NCBI GenBank assembly: GCA_900642245.1 | Contig: CAAAJI010000065.1 | Span: forward strand, 58,428 to 100,057 | Source: Fragilaria radians | Taxonomy: Eukaryota > Bacillariophyta > Fragilariophyceae > Fragilariales > Fragilariaceae | Reading direction: 5' to 3' | Length of the DNA stretch: 41,630 nucleotides | Part shown: in pieces, positions 1 to 10,929 of the stretch | Layout: each line of letters opens with the position of its first letter | How positions within the stretch are numbered: the stretch's first letter is position 1 | Position numbers and translations under genes: made by a program | Notes under the pieces: model-generated | The model's database searches: none | What the model saw: only the letters and a program-made list of their open reading frames with translations | Told to the model about the DNA's origin: nothing

Positions 1-1
1 G

Positions 2-1825
2 TATCACGCAGCGAATCATTTGAATTTGATTTCGGAAGAACTTTTGTCAGATGACGATCGGATCATGCTTTGTAGATTGAACTTTGAGGCTGCAAAATTT
101 AGCAAGGAAAAGTCTGCATTCAACAAATCAGTAGAATTTTTACGCCATGGTCTAGCTCTCCTTCAAACCGAGACGAAATGGACGGATCACTTCATGTTGG
201 CATTTGAAATGACTGAGCTTTTGGCGAAAGTAGAGCTGATCGTCGGTGACTTTCAGGCATGTATAGAGACAACAGGAGATGCTTTAAAGCGTGCCAAATC
301 GGTGGATCAAGCTTTAAACTTGTTGCAAATTAACACTGAAGTACGAATGGCAAAGAATGAAATAGATGACTCCATAAGTACTGCGAACGAGGCTTTGAGT
401 GCTCTTGGTGTAAAAGTCCCCAAAAAAGTTTCTATTAGGACGGTCGTTATGAAGTTACTCAAGGTAAGAGCATTGATTGGATGGAAATCAGATGATGCTA
501 TCCTCTGCCTGCGTGCGATATGTGACCAGAGAATGATAGCCGCTGTGAGATTACTGTTTCATACTAGCACGTACTGTCTCATGAAGACTGAGGTTGAGCA
601 GCACTCTTTGTTTTACGCTCTGCTGGCCACAGAATTGACTTTAAAATTTGGATTATCACCTTTCAGTGCCCCAGCCTTTGCTACCTACGGTATGATCGAA
701 GTCTTTTTGGGCTGTCGTGCTCGTGGCTACAGGTTCGGGAAGTTGGCACTTAGCATGCTGGATCGAATGAAATTAAAGGAAATTGAATCGCCAACGCTCA
801 ATCTGTGCTCAAGTATGTGTTTGCATTTCCGAGAGCCGATCAATAATTTGGTGAAGGACTTTGACCGAGCGATGGACATTGGATTAGAGTCTGGTGATAT
901 TTTATGGGGTGTGTATTCCCTTTCTTCATGTATTGAAAGCAGATGCATGATTGGTGAAAATCTTGAAAGGGTCGAAGCCTTTCAACGAAAAAACTATGAG
1001 AAGGCAGCTGAAATTGGACAGAGAGAACTGTTGCGGTGGTCTCAACCATCTATGCAGTATGTATTGAACATGAGAAGCAGCTCAAGATATTGGAGGGGAT
1101 TAATAAAACTCTCTGGTGAAAGAATGAACGAAACTGAATATATGGATTTTGCAAGCAAAGCTAAACACGAGTTGTTTTCATGCACAGCATTGTTTTTCAA
1201 GATGCAACTGGCGTATCATTTTGAGTTCTACAATCTTGCTCAAGAATATCTCCATGATTTGGAAAGGTGTGGAAATGCAGCGCGATGTTACATTAGCGCA
1301 CCTCTCTGGTATTTTGTTGGAGCGAGTACGCACTACGAAAGCTATATTCGAGCGCCCAAATCCAGACGATTTCATTTGAAATCCGCCCGGAAATACTGCT
1401 CATACCTACAGAAATTCAAAATGTCACCAAACGGTGTCCCATTTTTGACTTTGTTAGCTGCCGAGAAATTATCATCTCAGGATAGAGCCAAACCTAGTCA
1501 GGTTGTTGCAAGCTATAAAGTAGCAATTGATGCCATGGCGAATATAGGATGGCCTAATATGGAGGGCTTGGCAAATGAAAAGTTAGCTTTCTTTCTAGCT
1601 CGTAGTGGTGATTTAGACCTTGCGAGGGGATACTTTGATCGTGCCTTACATCTGTACCAATATAAATGGGCAGCTACTGCAAAGTATGAGTGGCTCCTAG
1701 AAATTAGTAAACAGATCTTAACCGAACGAAGCTCACAGTCGTCGAGACACGTGTTGGTTGGGGCGACAATAAACTTGCAAGATGATCATAACTTACTCTC
1801 AGAAACGAGAAAAGAAAGTGTTTAA
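2..1825 (+). CDS. C-terminal part of a COG3899-type AAA ATPase/TPR signalling protein (5' end outside window)
   Basis: The frame is open from base 2, with no stop and no convincing ATG before about residue 20, so the gene enters from the left and only its C-terminal ~607 residues are here. The sequence is an all-helical TPR-like array. Two passages resemble the region behind the ATPase in COG3899 'predicted ATPase' proteins: an EALSALGVKVPKK segment near residue 135, and a segment near 210-245 (LKFGLSPFSAPAFATYG, then GYRFGKLAL). In bacteria and diatoms this region usually follows a protein kinase and an AAA domain, and may be followed by GAF/histidine kinase or cyclase domains. Here the protein ends at residue ~607 with a short polar tail, so no output domain follows the repeats. 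Family membership is recognised from pattern memory; the kinase/ATPase part is inferred and not visible. Confidence 0.7.
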   Translation, partial: YHAANHLNLISEELLSDDDRIMLCRLNFEAAKFSKEKSAFNKSVEFLRHGLALLQTETKWTDHFMLAFEMTELLAKVELIVGDFQACIETTGDALKRAKSVDQALNLLQINTEVRMAKNEIDDSISTANEALSALGVKVPKKVSIRTVVMKLLKVRALIGWKSDDAILCLRAICDQRMIAAVRLLFHTSTYCLMKTEVEQHSLFYALLATELTLKFGLSPFSAPAFATYGMIEVFLGCRARGYRFGKLALSMLDRMKLKEIESPTLNLCSSMCLHFREPINNLVKDFDRAMDIGLESGDILWGVYSLSSCIESRCMIGENLERVEAFQRKNYEKAAEIGQRELLRWSQPSMQYVLNMRSSSRYWRGLIKLSGERMNETEYMDFASKAKHELFSCTALFFKMQLAYHFEFYNLAQEYLHDLERCGNAARCYISAPLWYFVGASTHYESYIRAPKSRRFHLKSARKYCSYLQKFKMSPNGVPFLTLLAAEKLSSQDRAKPSQVVASYKVAIDAMANIGWPNMEGLANEKLAFFLARSGDLDLARGYFDRALHLYQYKWAATAKYEWLLEISKQILTERSSQSSRHVLVGATINLQDDHNLLSETRKESV

Positions 1826-4605
1826 ATGTGATATATCATGACGTCCATTTGTGATTTCATTCACATCCTTGTCAAGAAATCTTTTGAAAACTTTTTAGAC
1901 ATGTACAATGATGGTCATTCAATTTTAACATGATTTTATATTTCCTCTTACATTAAAAGAGGAAAAGAGATTCTTATTGAAATATGATGTCATACAATTT
2001 GGGATAGATAAATTTTCACTTCGAGCATTTTCCAGAAGCAAACTTGTGAAGAATCGAAAGCTTGGAAACCCCAACATAGACTATTTAATATTGTTGTTCT
2101 GGAACTATTAAGAAATGTCCTCCGAAATTAATAATTGACGCTGCATTGTTCCTTCCCCAATATCTGATAAATTAGTTAACAAAGCGGAGCGGATATAAGG
2201 TGCACAATGAATCTAAAATAATTGGAATCATTCAACAATAACGGGTTGAAAAATTAAAGTTGTATTGATGGAAACTCAGCAATGGTATTGTGACTTCAAG
2301 GTGATGAGTCCATTTATTGCAGACCTGATATTGGAAAAGATTGTAGTGAGGTACAGTAACCTAACAATGGAAAGATATAATTCATATAATAATAATGCTT
2401 GTATAAAAGTTAAATTCCTATTGGGAGATAGCTAGGATCCATAAATGTAACCCATGATATAGATTCCAAATATTTCAAAGCTATTGCTAGAAAAATAGTT
2501 CTAAGCAGGATGCAGTCAATAGCCAAGGCTGTCTAATACATATGATATGACCAACATATAGAAACATTAGAATCGGAAAGACCTGCGGTTATCGGCGGGA
2601 AAACTGTGCGAGAGATGTATCCGTTTCACAGCATCATCAGCACTCAATGTCAAAGCTTCAAATCCGATTATAGCCTTTTAAAGAGCTGATCTTGATTAAA
2701 GCAGGCTATATGAAAGCTTGAGGCTGTGATGTGTACCATGTCCATGATGAACTTTACCCTCGTTTTTTGTTAAAGTCAGGTTGTAGATTCCTTAACGTAA
2801 AAGTAGAAAACAATCAGTCGTTATCTGGCAAGTAATAACAGGTCAAAGTTTTAATCATGAGACAACAAAAAGATAATTAAATCAAAGTGAGATAAAGTGA
2901 AATTCAATCATTGGAATGTTGCTTGATTTAGAAACTATAATGTAATGTATTCTTTGAAAGCCTATACATGAATAATGCTGGTAGAATCTTTGTTGTATAT
3001 CTATATTTGTCATTGAGAAAATTAGAATGTACTGAGAATATTCCGCTGTGTTGACATACCTCATTATTCATTAATTCAGACTGATCTTGTAGCTAGTATC
3101 AAGATTAATCAAATGAAATTCTTGATTCCATAGCATGGAATTTTGGAATTGAATAATCATGTGTAATTCGAAAAAAATGAGGTACAATTTCTTATACATA
3201 GATTCTGGAAGACGATACTACTTTTGAATCTAATTTCACTCCTCTATTGATCAAACGTCGAAAGCGGTATTTGTTAGAGGTAAACGCAAAACTATAAAAG
3301 CAGTAATAATTGTTAAGGGTACCCTTTTCCTGGAAAGCCTTATCCACCAAAATGCTTGATTTCCTTCGCTTTGATGATTTTATGCGTGTGGCCTTGTTCT
3401 ATGGGTACTTAACATCAGTGTAGCATGTCTGGGAGGCAGATGCGTAAATGCATCTTTATAAAAATATTCAGTGTTTGATATTCGGATTTTATCCTTTATT
3501 TCCTTAGCACAAATCCAGTGATAAGGAATGCCAATATGCATGTACAAGGTGACACTTTTGGCATGCTTGCAAAGCTTAAGCAGCCATGATTGTTTTCAAA
3601 TACTTTCATGGGAGGGAAACAGGATTTTGGTTGTCAATTTTGGTGTTAATGAACTCTTTGGAAACTTTGGCATATACATGGCCCTCAATTTTCTTTTCGC
3701 ACCAATGATTGGAAGTAAACTTTAAGAATCACTCTAATTGGAATTAAATCCCTATTAGAGCTTGATAATACAATACACTATGCCTCCATAGTTTACAAGG
3801 GCTTGTGCTTTCACAAGGGATTTTAGGTTTTCTCCTCTACTCTGGTACTAATTGCTTAGTTCTTCATCATAGGATTTACAACTCTCTTCTACCACTGATC
3901 TAGTAGCATCAACAAGGTGCTACTTTTCTGTAGCTATGTTGCTATGATTTAATAGACTTGTCTTGTCTTGCTTTAAAGAGATGTCTTTCTAGTTTGCTAG
4001 TTTGGATGAGAACCTTCCCAAAGTTGAGCAAATAGGAATTTCTTTTCAAAAAATTACCAGGGCAAAAGCACATATTGGTCAAGCACATATACCTTAATTA
4101 ACCCACCTATTAGCCCGTAAACTTTCGTAAGTTGCAGTACAAGACTTTTGATTAAGCTTTCTTGAACTAGGAATTTCAATAACATAGGATAATATACTCA
4201 TGTACGACAGGAATTGAGAGTATTCTTGACATCCTTTATAGCCTTGTACTGAAGAGATCATTAATTTACCGCATCATCGACTGCTTTAACAGATGATGGC
4301 GAAAGTTTATGTCCCACTAGTCAAGTATGTCAATTCATAAAAAGGAGCGCGAGATAAAAGGATTGTTGACTAAAAAATAGCAGAATCTTAACACTGGGTC
4401 ATGGTCTATGTGCATCTGGTTGGTACATTTTCAAAAGAGACACACCCTCTGATTGCAATACAGGATTATTTGATATTGCTATAGGTGTAGTGTCTACAAT
4501 AGTGACTTTTTCTTTACGTTGGAAGGATTTTGAGGTTAAGGATACCTTGTCATTTTTTGGTGTCAACGAATTCATCAAGATTTATTCCAACAACAAGACA
4601 GCGGA
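1826..4605. other. Gene-free interval, AT-rich
   Basis: About 2.8 kb with stops in all frames and no recognisable protein or RNA gene. Frames at 2882-3064 (-) and 3528-3725 (+) are short and match no family I know. A weak internal similarity exists between about 3600-3680 and 4510-4600: both can be read on the plus strand as peptides containing an FGVNE motif. This could be a decayed repeat, but it is near the limit of what can be judged by eye. The last few hundred bases must hold the promoter and 5' leader of the fibrillin gene. Confidence 0.5.
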
Positions 4606-5949
4606 ATGCATATCTTATCAGCACTTTACTTAGTTTGCAAGATAGGATACTTTCTGTCCTACTCCTCATTTCTGATCGTAGTATCGGCATATCCTGGAAG
4701 AATTAACAGGCAAACTGCTGCAATTAGAAGTATCTGGAGACATCCGAACAATCTTGACTATACATTACCGAAGAGGGATGCGTGTTTTGGATTTCGTAAA
4801 CCTCTAATCATCCGCCGATCGTCCAAAATGGATAGTATAAAAAATGAGGATCTCATATCCATGATTCGTTATGAATCTCAAAATATTTCAGAGATTCTAT
4901 CCAAAATTAATCATTTGGAAACTGAATTCTTGACTTTGTCAAGCGACAAAGATAACGACAATTACAGCAACAACAGTTCGTATCTAATGGATCAGTTTCA
5001 ACCCTTACTCGGTCTTTATGATGTAGCTTTCACTCAATCACTCAATCAACAACAATCCTCTAAGCAATATGGTAACAATCCAGTGGGAGGGAGATGGACT
5101 CGACCTACGGGTTTGGCCCAACAGATCCTTCGTACCAGAAGAACATTTCAACACATTCTACCCCTTTCAAATTCGACACGGCTTTCCTCTCAACCCAATC
5201 ATCTTCCCCATACGATTGCAGAAGCAATCAATATTATTTCCCTAGAAGCCTTCTTTGGGTACATACGATGTATGGTGATTCTTCGTGGTGACGTTGTTCC
5301 TCTTCGTTGTCTTGCTGATAACGACACAAGCAGTAAAACTGTATCATCCTCGAAAAAGTCATCGTCTCCTAATCCTACTCCTACACAATATTTTCGTCCT
5401 CTCTCATCTCTTGCTGTCAAGATATTCTTTGATCCACCTAGAATTATTTTTGGGAGGAAATTTTCCACAATCCCAACCAACTTGGAGGGTACAAGGGATG
5501 TGAATCGAAAAAAGCAAAAGAACAATTCACCCATACTTTCATTCATGGTCGGACCAACCTCTTCCGTGGTAATAGATACAACATATTACGATGATAGTAT
5601 CCGCATCGGGAGAGGTGGGATTTCTGGAACGATTTTTGTCTTTTCTCGATGTTTAGAGGACAATGAGGAGACAGAGTTAGAAGCGAATGAATTCCGTGAA
5701 TGGATGAAACTCCGTCCTATACCCAAACGAAATGTTGTCCTCACTCTATTAGCTCTATCCATGATGACATGCATGTCCCTTGTGACGTCAACAGTCATAT
5801 CTGTAGAAGCAGTAAAGGCAGCATCGGCTTCTGTTGTTGCCAATAGATTTCCGTATGGAATGAAAAAGATTGGACTATTTCTGGGAGGAATATCTTTGTT
5901 GGGACTTGCTTTTCGTCTTCAAACCTCCAAAGGGGGAATTGAGGATTGA
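4606..5949 (+). CDS. PAP/fibrillin-family plastid lipid-associated protein with C-terminal membrane segments
   Basis: Intronless, 447 residues. Residues 1-28 form a hydrophobic signal-peptide-like segment followed by VSAYPGR and a basic, Ser/Thr-containing stretch. This matches the diatom two-part plastid leader, with an aromatic residue (Tyr) at the predicted signal cleavage site. Around residues 135-155 is LLGLYDVAF, then GGRWTRPTGLAQQILRT; about 320-347 is the C-terminal fibrillin strand pair, DTTYYDDSIRIGRG then GTIFVFSR. Plant fibrillins have the equivalent TTYLD..LRISRG..GSVFV. These proteins bind lipids at plastoglobules and thylakoids. Unusual here are two hydrophobic segments after the domain (about 376-398 and 422-438), suggesting membrane insertion, and a Ser/Asn-rich linker near 240-265. 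The start was chosen because it gives the leader. The family call is fairly sure; the subclass is not. Confidence 0.75.
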   Translation: MHILSALYLVCKIGYFLSYSSFLIVVSAYPGRINRQTAAIRSIWRHPNNLDYTLPKRDACFGFRKPLIIRRSSKMDSIKNEDLISMIRYESQNISEILSKINHLETEFLTLSSDKDNDNYSNNSSYLMDQFQPLLGLYDVAFTQSLNQQQSSKQYGNNPVGGRWTRPTGLAQQILRTRRTFQHILPLSNSTRLSSQPNHLPHTIAEAINIISLEAFFGYIRCMVILRGDVVPLRCLADNDTSSKTVSSSKKSSSPNPTPTQYFRPLSSLAVKIFFDPPRIIFGRKFSTIPTNLEGTRDVNRKKQKNNSPILSFMVGPTSSVVIDTTYYDDSIRIGRGGISGTIFVFSRCLEDNEETELEANEFREWMKLRPIPKRNVVLTLLALSMMTCMSLVTSTVISVEAVKAASASVVANRFPYGMKKIGLFLGGISLLGLAFRLQTSKGGIED

Positions 5950-6367
5950 ATCAGAATTCCCTATACATTTTTATAGACATGAATAGTTTGACGTGAAATG
6001 GATTGATGAATGAATAACAAAATGAGACTATAACGAATCATTCGTATTCAAACTCAATACCGAAAACTACTCCCCTTAAAGTATGCTAATCGTGCATACA
6101 TCTTATCACGAAATAATAGCATAGCGATCATAATAATGAAACAATACACACTTTTGTGTTGTTTTCAGCGTTCCACACGAGAGCAATTTTGACCTAAATT
6201 TTTACAATTACGTCGAGTGTTCTTCAGCTTTTTATCCCCAACTAGAATGCAAAGTAACGGATACATACGTTCTCTTCCATCTTAGACTGGAACGAACATA
6301 AATGCTGCCAAAACATGTCCAGTTACACTTGGACACTGTATGCCTATAATGGAACAGCAATCCGTTA
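5950..6367. other. Convergent intergenic spacer
   Basis: About 420 bp between two convergent genes, AT-rich and without a supported frame. It should hold the 3' ends of the fibrillin and Prp43 transcripts. No distinct terminator or RNA structure was recognised. Confidence 0.6.
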
Positions 6368-8536
6368 TCATCGTCGTGAATGTGCCAATTGTGCATAGGC
6401 TTTTTCCAATTCGCTTTTGGTTTCACATTCTGGGAAATTCTCGAGATCAAAGTAATGTGGTGACAATTCGACCAGCCAATCCACTTGTGTCACGGTGACG
6501 GTACGAATGTAATTTTTGGCCGTCCTAGAGAATTCTTCGAAAAGAACCCATTCAGGTTGGGAGATGACTACAGATCCTGGATGTATATGAACAATCTGAT
6601 TGTCCTTAACTGTCAAGTATCCACCAAGTTTCCGCTTATGCGCTACTTGCATGAACATGGCAGCTGTAAGAGCCTTCCGAATATCCGTCACATAGAAAGA
6701 ACCATCGCCCTTGCGATCGGAGGTCACGAGTGGCACATCAAGTTTTGCCATGATTCCGAGCAATTGCCGACGGACATTCTCAACACTTTGCATGGCTCTC
6801 TCATTGATGAAATTTTCCCAACACCAATTCTTTCGTTCACCCAGGGGTGTTTGTTCGTAGGCAAAGTATGCATTGAGTAGTGTCACATGGTCACTCTGAT
6901 GATGAGTAAATTGTGCCTTTGCTTCATCCGCCAACTTTGCTGCCTCCCGAGGACGCATAAAAATCTGTGGCACACTTAATGTGGCGACAATCGTGACAAT
7001 TTCGGAAGAACATCCATAGTCAGGACTGACTAGAATCATCTTTGCTAATTGAGGATCGAGAGGCAATTCACTCATTTGGAAACCCATTTCCGTGAGTTCT
7101 CCTTCGTCATCGAGTGCTCCTAAATAATTTAAAAGTTCGAGTGCACGCATTAAGGTTTCAGGTGCTGGTGGATCCATGAAATCAAAATGTACCAAATCGT
7201 CAATGCCCATTTTCTTAAGTGTCAAGACAACATTGCTCATTTTGGATCGTATAATTTCAGGCAAGGTCGTTTCGTGCAAGTCTTCATAGAAGGATTTTTC
7301 AGTGTACAATCGATAACACTTTCCCGGTCGTGTTCGACCCGCACGTCCAGCCCGTTGTCGAGCGGAAGCCCTTGAAATGGGAGAAACCAAAAGTGATTCC
7401 ACACGTATGCGAGGATTGTATACTTTTTGTTTCGAAAATCCAGGATCAATAACGTATACCACTCCCTCGATGGTAATACTTGTTTCAGCAATGTTGGTAC
7501 TGATAACCACTTTTCGTCCTGGTGGGCCACCAGGAACTCGAGGTGGTGGTGCTGGATCAAATATGAGTCTTTGTTGATTGGGTGGGAGTGTCGAGTACAT
7601 GGGTAACACAACGAGTTGTGGTAAGTCCTGACCTAAGGATTGAGCTTGCTGACGAATTTGATCACACGCTAATTCGATTTCCGCCTCTCCCGTTAGGAAC
7701 AGCAAAATGTCACCAGGTCCTTCAAATTGATGAATATGGATTGTAGTACGAACAGCAGCGTCCACGTAGTTTTGTTCCGGCTCCGCCGCGAAGAATATTT
7801 CCACAGGAAATGTACGACCTGGAACCTTTAGAAGTGGCGCATTGTTAAAGTAGGATTGGAATTTTTCAGCATCCAAGGTGGCACTCATCACAACTAGTTT
7901 CAGTTCACCATGTTGACTTCCTTTTTTTCGCTTCGGTAGCACTTCGCTCAATAGACCCATAATAACGTCTGTAGATAGAGTTCTTTCGTGTGCTTCATCC
8001 AAAATCAAGACAGAATAACGAGTCAGCAACGGATCTGACATGGCCTCTCGTAAGAGCATACCATCTGTGACAAACTTGAGTATTGTTTGTTTCGGATCAC
8101 TAACATCCTCAAATCGAATAGTATATCCAACCTGCTTTCCAAGCTTGACATCCATTTCATCTGCGACACGCTGTGCGATCGATGTTGCTGCCACACGACG
8201 AGGTTGTGTACAAGCCACAAGAGTTTCTCCCGGAGTCGCGTAATTGAGGAGAAACTGAGGTATTTGTGTTGTCTTTCCAGATCCAGTTTCACCTTCCACA
8301 ACCACTATTTGATGATCATGGACTGTATCTATTAACTGTTGTTTAAATTGATAGACAGGAAGTTGCAATCGCTTCTCAAGGATGGAATAATACTTGGAAG
8401 AATAGGGCTGATTCGTCCATGGATTAATCGTCGTTTCTTGTGATGTATCAACAGGATCATCCTTTAGATCCATGCGACGATTTTTGGAAGATTTTTTCGA
8501 GCCATCAAGGTCAACGCGATGCTTTCGATCCGTCAT
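6368..8536 (-). CDS. PRP43: DEAH-box pre-mRNA splicing/ribosome biogenesis RNA helicase Prp43 (DHX15)
   Basis: Intronless, 722 residues, slightly shorter than yeast Prp43 (767) and human DHX15 (795). Motif I GETGSGKTT is at 82-90, motif II DEAH at 180-183, motif III SAT at 218-220, then TNIAETSIT (motif V) and QRAGRAGRTRPGKC (motif VI). These are followed by the winged-helix/ratchet (HA2) and OB-fold regions that in Prp43 receive G-patch activators. The N-terminal ~40 residues are basic and polar, as in the family. Prp43 uses ATP to release the excised intron-lariat spliceosome and works in pre-rRNA maturation; it acts in nucleus and nucleolus. The start at 8536 precedes a basic leader, and conservation begins near residue 38 (NPWTNQPYS). 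It is divergently arranged with the ADCK2-like gene, about 580 bp apart. Nothing is missing from the core motifs. Confidence 0.97.
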   Translation of the reverse strand: MTDRKHRVDLDGSKKSSKNRRMDLKDDPVDTSQETTINPWTNQPYSSKYYSILEKRLQLPVYQFKQQLIDTVHDHQIVVVEGETGSGKTTQIPQFLLNYATPGETLVACTQPRRVAATSIAQRVADEMDVKLGKQVGYTIRFEDVSDPKQTILKFVTDGMLLREAMSDPLLTRYSVLILDEAHERTLSTDVIMGLLSEVLPKRKKGSQHGELKLVVMSATLDAEKFQSYFNNAPLLKVPGRTFPVEIFFAAEPEQNYVDAAVRTTIHIHQFEGPGDILLFLTGEAEIELACDQIRQQAQSLGQDLPQLVVLPMYSTLPPNQQRLIFDPAPPPRVPGGPPGRKVVISTNIAETSITIEGVVYVIDPGFSKQKVYNPRIRVESLLVSPISRASARQRAGRAGRTRPGKCYRLYTEKSFYEDLHETTLPEIIRSKMSNVVLTLKKMGIDDLVHFDFMDPPAPETLMRALELLNYLGALDDEGELTEMGFQMSELPLDPQLAKMILVSPDYGCSSEIVTIVATLSVPQIFMRPREAAKLADEAKAQFTHHQSDHVTLLNAYFAYEQTPLGERKNWCWENFINERAMQSVENVRRQLLGIMAKLDVPLVTSDRKGDGSFYVTDIRKALTAAMFMQVAHKRKLGGYLTVKDNQIVHIHPGSVVISQPEWVLFEEFSRTAKNYIRTVTVTQVDWLVELSPHYFDLENFPECETKSELEKAYAQLAHSRR

Positions 8537-9117
8537 GTTAATTGGATTGTAAAGTGTTCAAATCTTGAGGTTGAAAACGATAACGAATGGACAGTAAGTT
8601 ACCAAAAATACTGTACTATTTATTCATTGGCATTTTACTTTCTGGTGTACTACTGGTTGACAATTTTTTTTGAACGTTACTTGCATTGGACGGCAACAGG
8701 AACAAAAATGGTAGGGGAGCACCAAATATTTTAGCTATTAATATTTTACTTTTGTTTCAATCTTATTTCAAATCAATTCCTGTATCCACCCAATCCTCTT
8801 CATTCCTACAAGTTGTCTTCATGTTTTTAAGGAGTTCTATCAATGGGCAATATTATGTGCAATAATAGATTTTCATGAATTCTTTCCTTTTTGCCAAGTC
8901 AGAAGGTTAGTTCTCAAGGTCCAGTCCCAATCGGGGTGTTTTTTTGTGTTACGTTACCCAGTACAACAGAAATGTCATCCTATTCCAGTTGTGTAGAACT
9001 CAACTTGCGAACACATTCGTCACATCGCTTCGTCACAGGGCAAGAAAAAAGCAAGGACAATCCCAAGGATCCGTTCGACACGAATGATACAGTAATTTTA
9101 TTGTTTCCTCATTTGCC
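8537..9117. promoter_or_regulatory. Divergent promoter interval between PRP43 and the ADCK2-like gene
   Basis: A 581-bp spacer from which two genes are transcribed outwards, so it must contain both start regions. It is AT-rich with T-runs. I cannot assign a defined TATA box, initiator or factor site. The open frames it contains are short and overlap both leaders; none has family features. Confidence 0.4.
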
Positions 9118-10782
9118 ATGATACGAAATCCAAATCTAAATCGATTTTTCGTTCGATATCTATCGACTAATAAACGATTTCGAAGGGTAGATCGATGTAT
9201 GCAAATTTGGAGTCGAACCAGAATACAATGGCGATCAACGTTACCAAACATGGCGGAGTTGATGTTCATGATACTTCCAATGCATGAAAATGAGATTACC
9301 ACGAAAAACGAAGGACCATATATTCTAGCCTGTAGTAGTACTTCCACGTCAACGCTGACTTTTGTCTTGAAATCATGGAATACACTACTTACTTACTTTC
9401 AAAAAGTATGGCAAAAACTATGGGAAGCATTTGTGGTAACCACAAGAACTATGGAAGTTGCCATTCGATTTTCACCCCTCATGATATTGACTCCAACAGC
9501 TGTCATGACAAGAAATTACCTCGGACTCGTCTACCCATCTGATTTCGCTTGGTGGTACATTCTCAAAACCTTGCAAGCCTTGGGTCCTGCTTGGCAAAAG
9601 TTGGGACAATGGGCCGCCACTCGACGTGATTTGCTCCCCATACACGTCTGTGAACGTCTCGGTGTCTTGCATGATCGAGGATTTTCTCATTCCTGGGACT
9701 ATACTGTAGATATGTTGCGTCAATCCTTTGGAGATGACTTTGATCATCAAGGATTGTCCGTACATGAACTCATCGGATGTGGATCGGCGGCGCAGGTCTA
9801 TCGAGGATCGTTACGTCAAGCTGATGGAAGGATCCAACGAGTTGCCATTAAGGTCCTTCATCCAAAGTTTGCTATACTTGTCGAACGAGATTTGTGTCTC
9901 ATGAAGGCATTGGCAAATATTCTTCATTCCTTACCCGTCGGAGCGATTCATGTTCTCAATTTACCCCGCGTCTCGGAGAACTTTTCCGATATTCTTCGAA
10001 ATCAAGCAGATCTTCGAGTGGAAGGGAATAATCTTACAAGATTTCGGAATAACTTTTATGGACCGGATGATAAACATGAAGCTTCCAGTACTGTTATCTT
10101 TCCAAAGCCTGTGAAACGATGGAGTGCACAACAAATTCTTGTAGAAGACCTAGTCGAGGGTGCTACCCCCATTACAGAATTTCTTCAAGATTGCTCGCAG
10201 GAGGGATGGAAGGTTCGTCAAGAACTAGCAGGTCCTCTTTTGCGCTCCTTCTTAAAGATGGTCTTTATTGATTCTTGGGTACATTGTGATTTACATCCAG
10301 GAAATATTATGGTAAAGACAACAGAGGTTAATGGAGAATTGAAACGACGCATCGTTTTCTTGGATGCTGGAATAGCCACATCTCTAAGTCCTGCCGATCA
10401 ACAAAACTTGATTGACTTGTTCCGTGCCGTTTTATTAGATAAGGGATATGAAGCAGGACAACTCATGGTCTTGCGAGCAAAGAGTGAACGCTGTAGTCAA
10501 GTTGAGGGCGGAGTAGATGCCTTTGCACAAGGCGTTGCTGACCTCGTTTCGGAATTTCATGATCGCCGCAAGGCCGGGTTGACTCTTGGTGCAGTCCATA
10601 TTGGATCACTGTTGCATCGAGTATTGGATCTATGTCGAATCCATGGTGTCGAAATTGACCCGTCCATGGCAAGCATTGTCCTGAGCACACTTGTTTTAGA
10701 AGGTCTCGGGCGTTCCTTACATCCTGATTTAAACTTAATCGACTTTGCGATTCCATTCGTACTTGGACGAGGAAAAGTATAA
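9118..10782 (+). CDS. ABC1/UbiB-family atypical kinase, ADCK2-like, probably mitochondrial
   Basis: Intronless, 554 residues. The N-terminus (about 40 residues) is rich in Arg, Ser and Phe with no acidic residues until Asp25, consistent with a mitochondrial presequence. UbiB-family marks are all present: KLGQ at 161-164; the Ala-rich nucleotide loop GCGSAAQVY at 220-228 instead of a Gly-rich loop; the lysine in VAIKVLHP at 245; HCDLHPGN at 389-396 as catalytic loop; and FLDAG at 414-418 in place of DFG. The C-terminal stretch EIDPSMASIVLSTLVLEGLG followed by RSLHP resembles the ADCK2 branch more than COQ8. COQ8-type proteins support coenzyme Q synthesis; ADCK2 is linked to mitochondrial lipid metabolism. 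The exact substrate is unknown. It converges on the HMG-box gene with 147 bp between stop codons. Confidence 0.9.
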   Translation: MIRNPNLNRFFVRYLSTNKRFRRVDRCMQIWSRTRIQWRSTLPNMAELMFMILPMHENEITTKNEGPYILACSSTSTSTLTFVLKSWNTLLTYFQKVWQKLWEAFVVTTRTMEVAIRFSPLMILTPTAVMTRNYLGLVYPSDFAWWYILKTLQALGPAWQKLGQWAATRRDLLPIHVCERLGVLHDRGFSHSWDYTVDMLRQSFGDDFDHQGLSVHELIGCGSAAQVYRGSLRQADGRIQRVAIKVLHPKFAILVERDLCLMKALANILHSLPVGAIHVLNLPRVSENFSDILRNQADLRVEGNNLTRFRNNFYGPDDKHEASSTVIFPKPVKRWSAQQILVEDLVEGATPITEFLQDCSQEGWKVRQELAGPLLRSFLKMVFIDSWVHCDLHPGNIMVKTTEVNGELKRRIVFLDAGIATSLSPADQQNLIDLFRAVLLDKGYEAGQLMVLRAKSERCSQVEGGVDAFAQGVADLVSEFHDRRKAGLTLGAVHIGSLLHRVLDLCRIHGVEIDPSMASIVLSTLVLEGLGRSLHPDLNLIDFAIPFVLGRGKV

Positions 10783-10929
10783 ATTTAATTAAGACTACGA
10801 GCTGATTTCTAAATAATATAGATGTATTAAGGTCAACAATACACACTATCCAACACATGTATCAGTTCAAGATTTTTTATTATGAGATCAAGAAGAGTGA
10901 GGGTGTTTCCTACGAGAACAAAACGCATC

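Noticed and set aside
3528..4600. Repeat with an FGVNE-like peptide in two places (3600s and 4540s)
   Set aside because: Only about 20 of 30 aligned bases agree by eye, close to what AT-rich DNA gives by chance; kept only as a remark.
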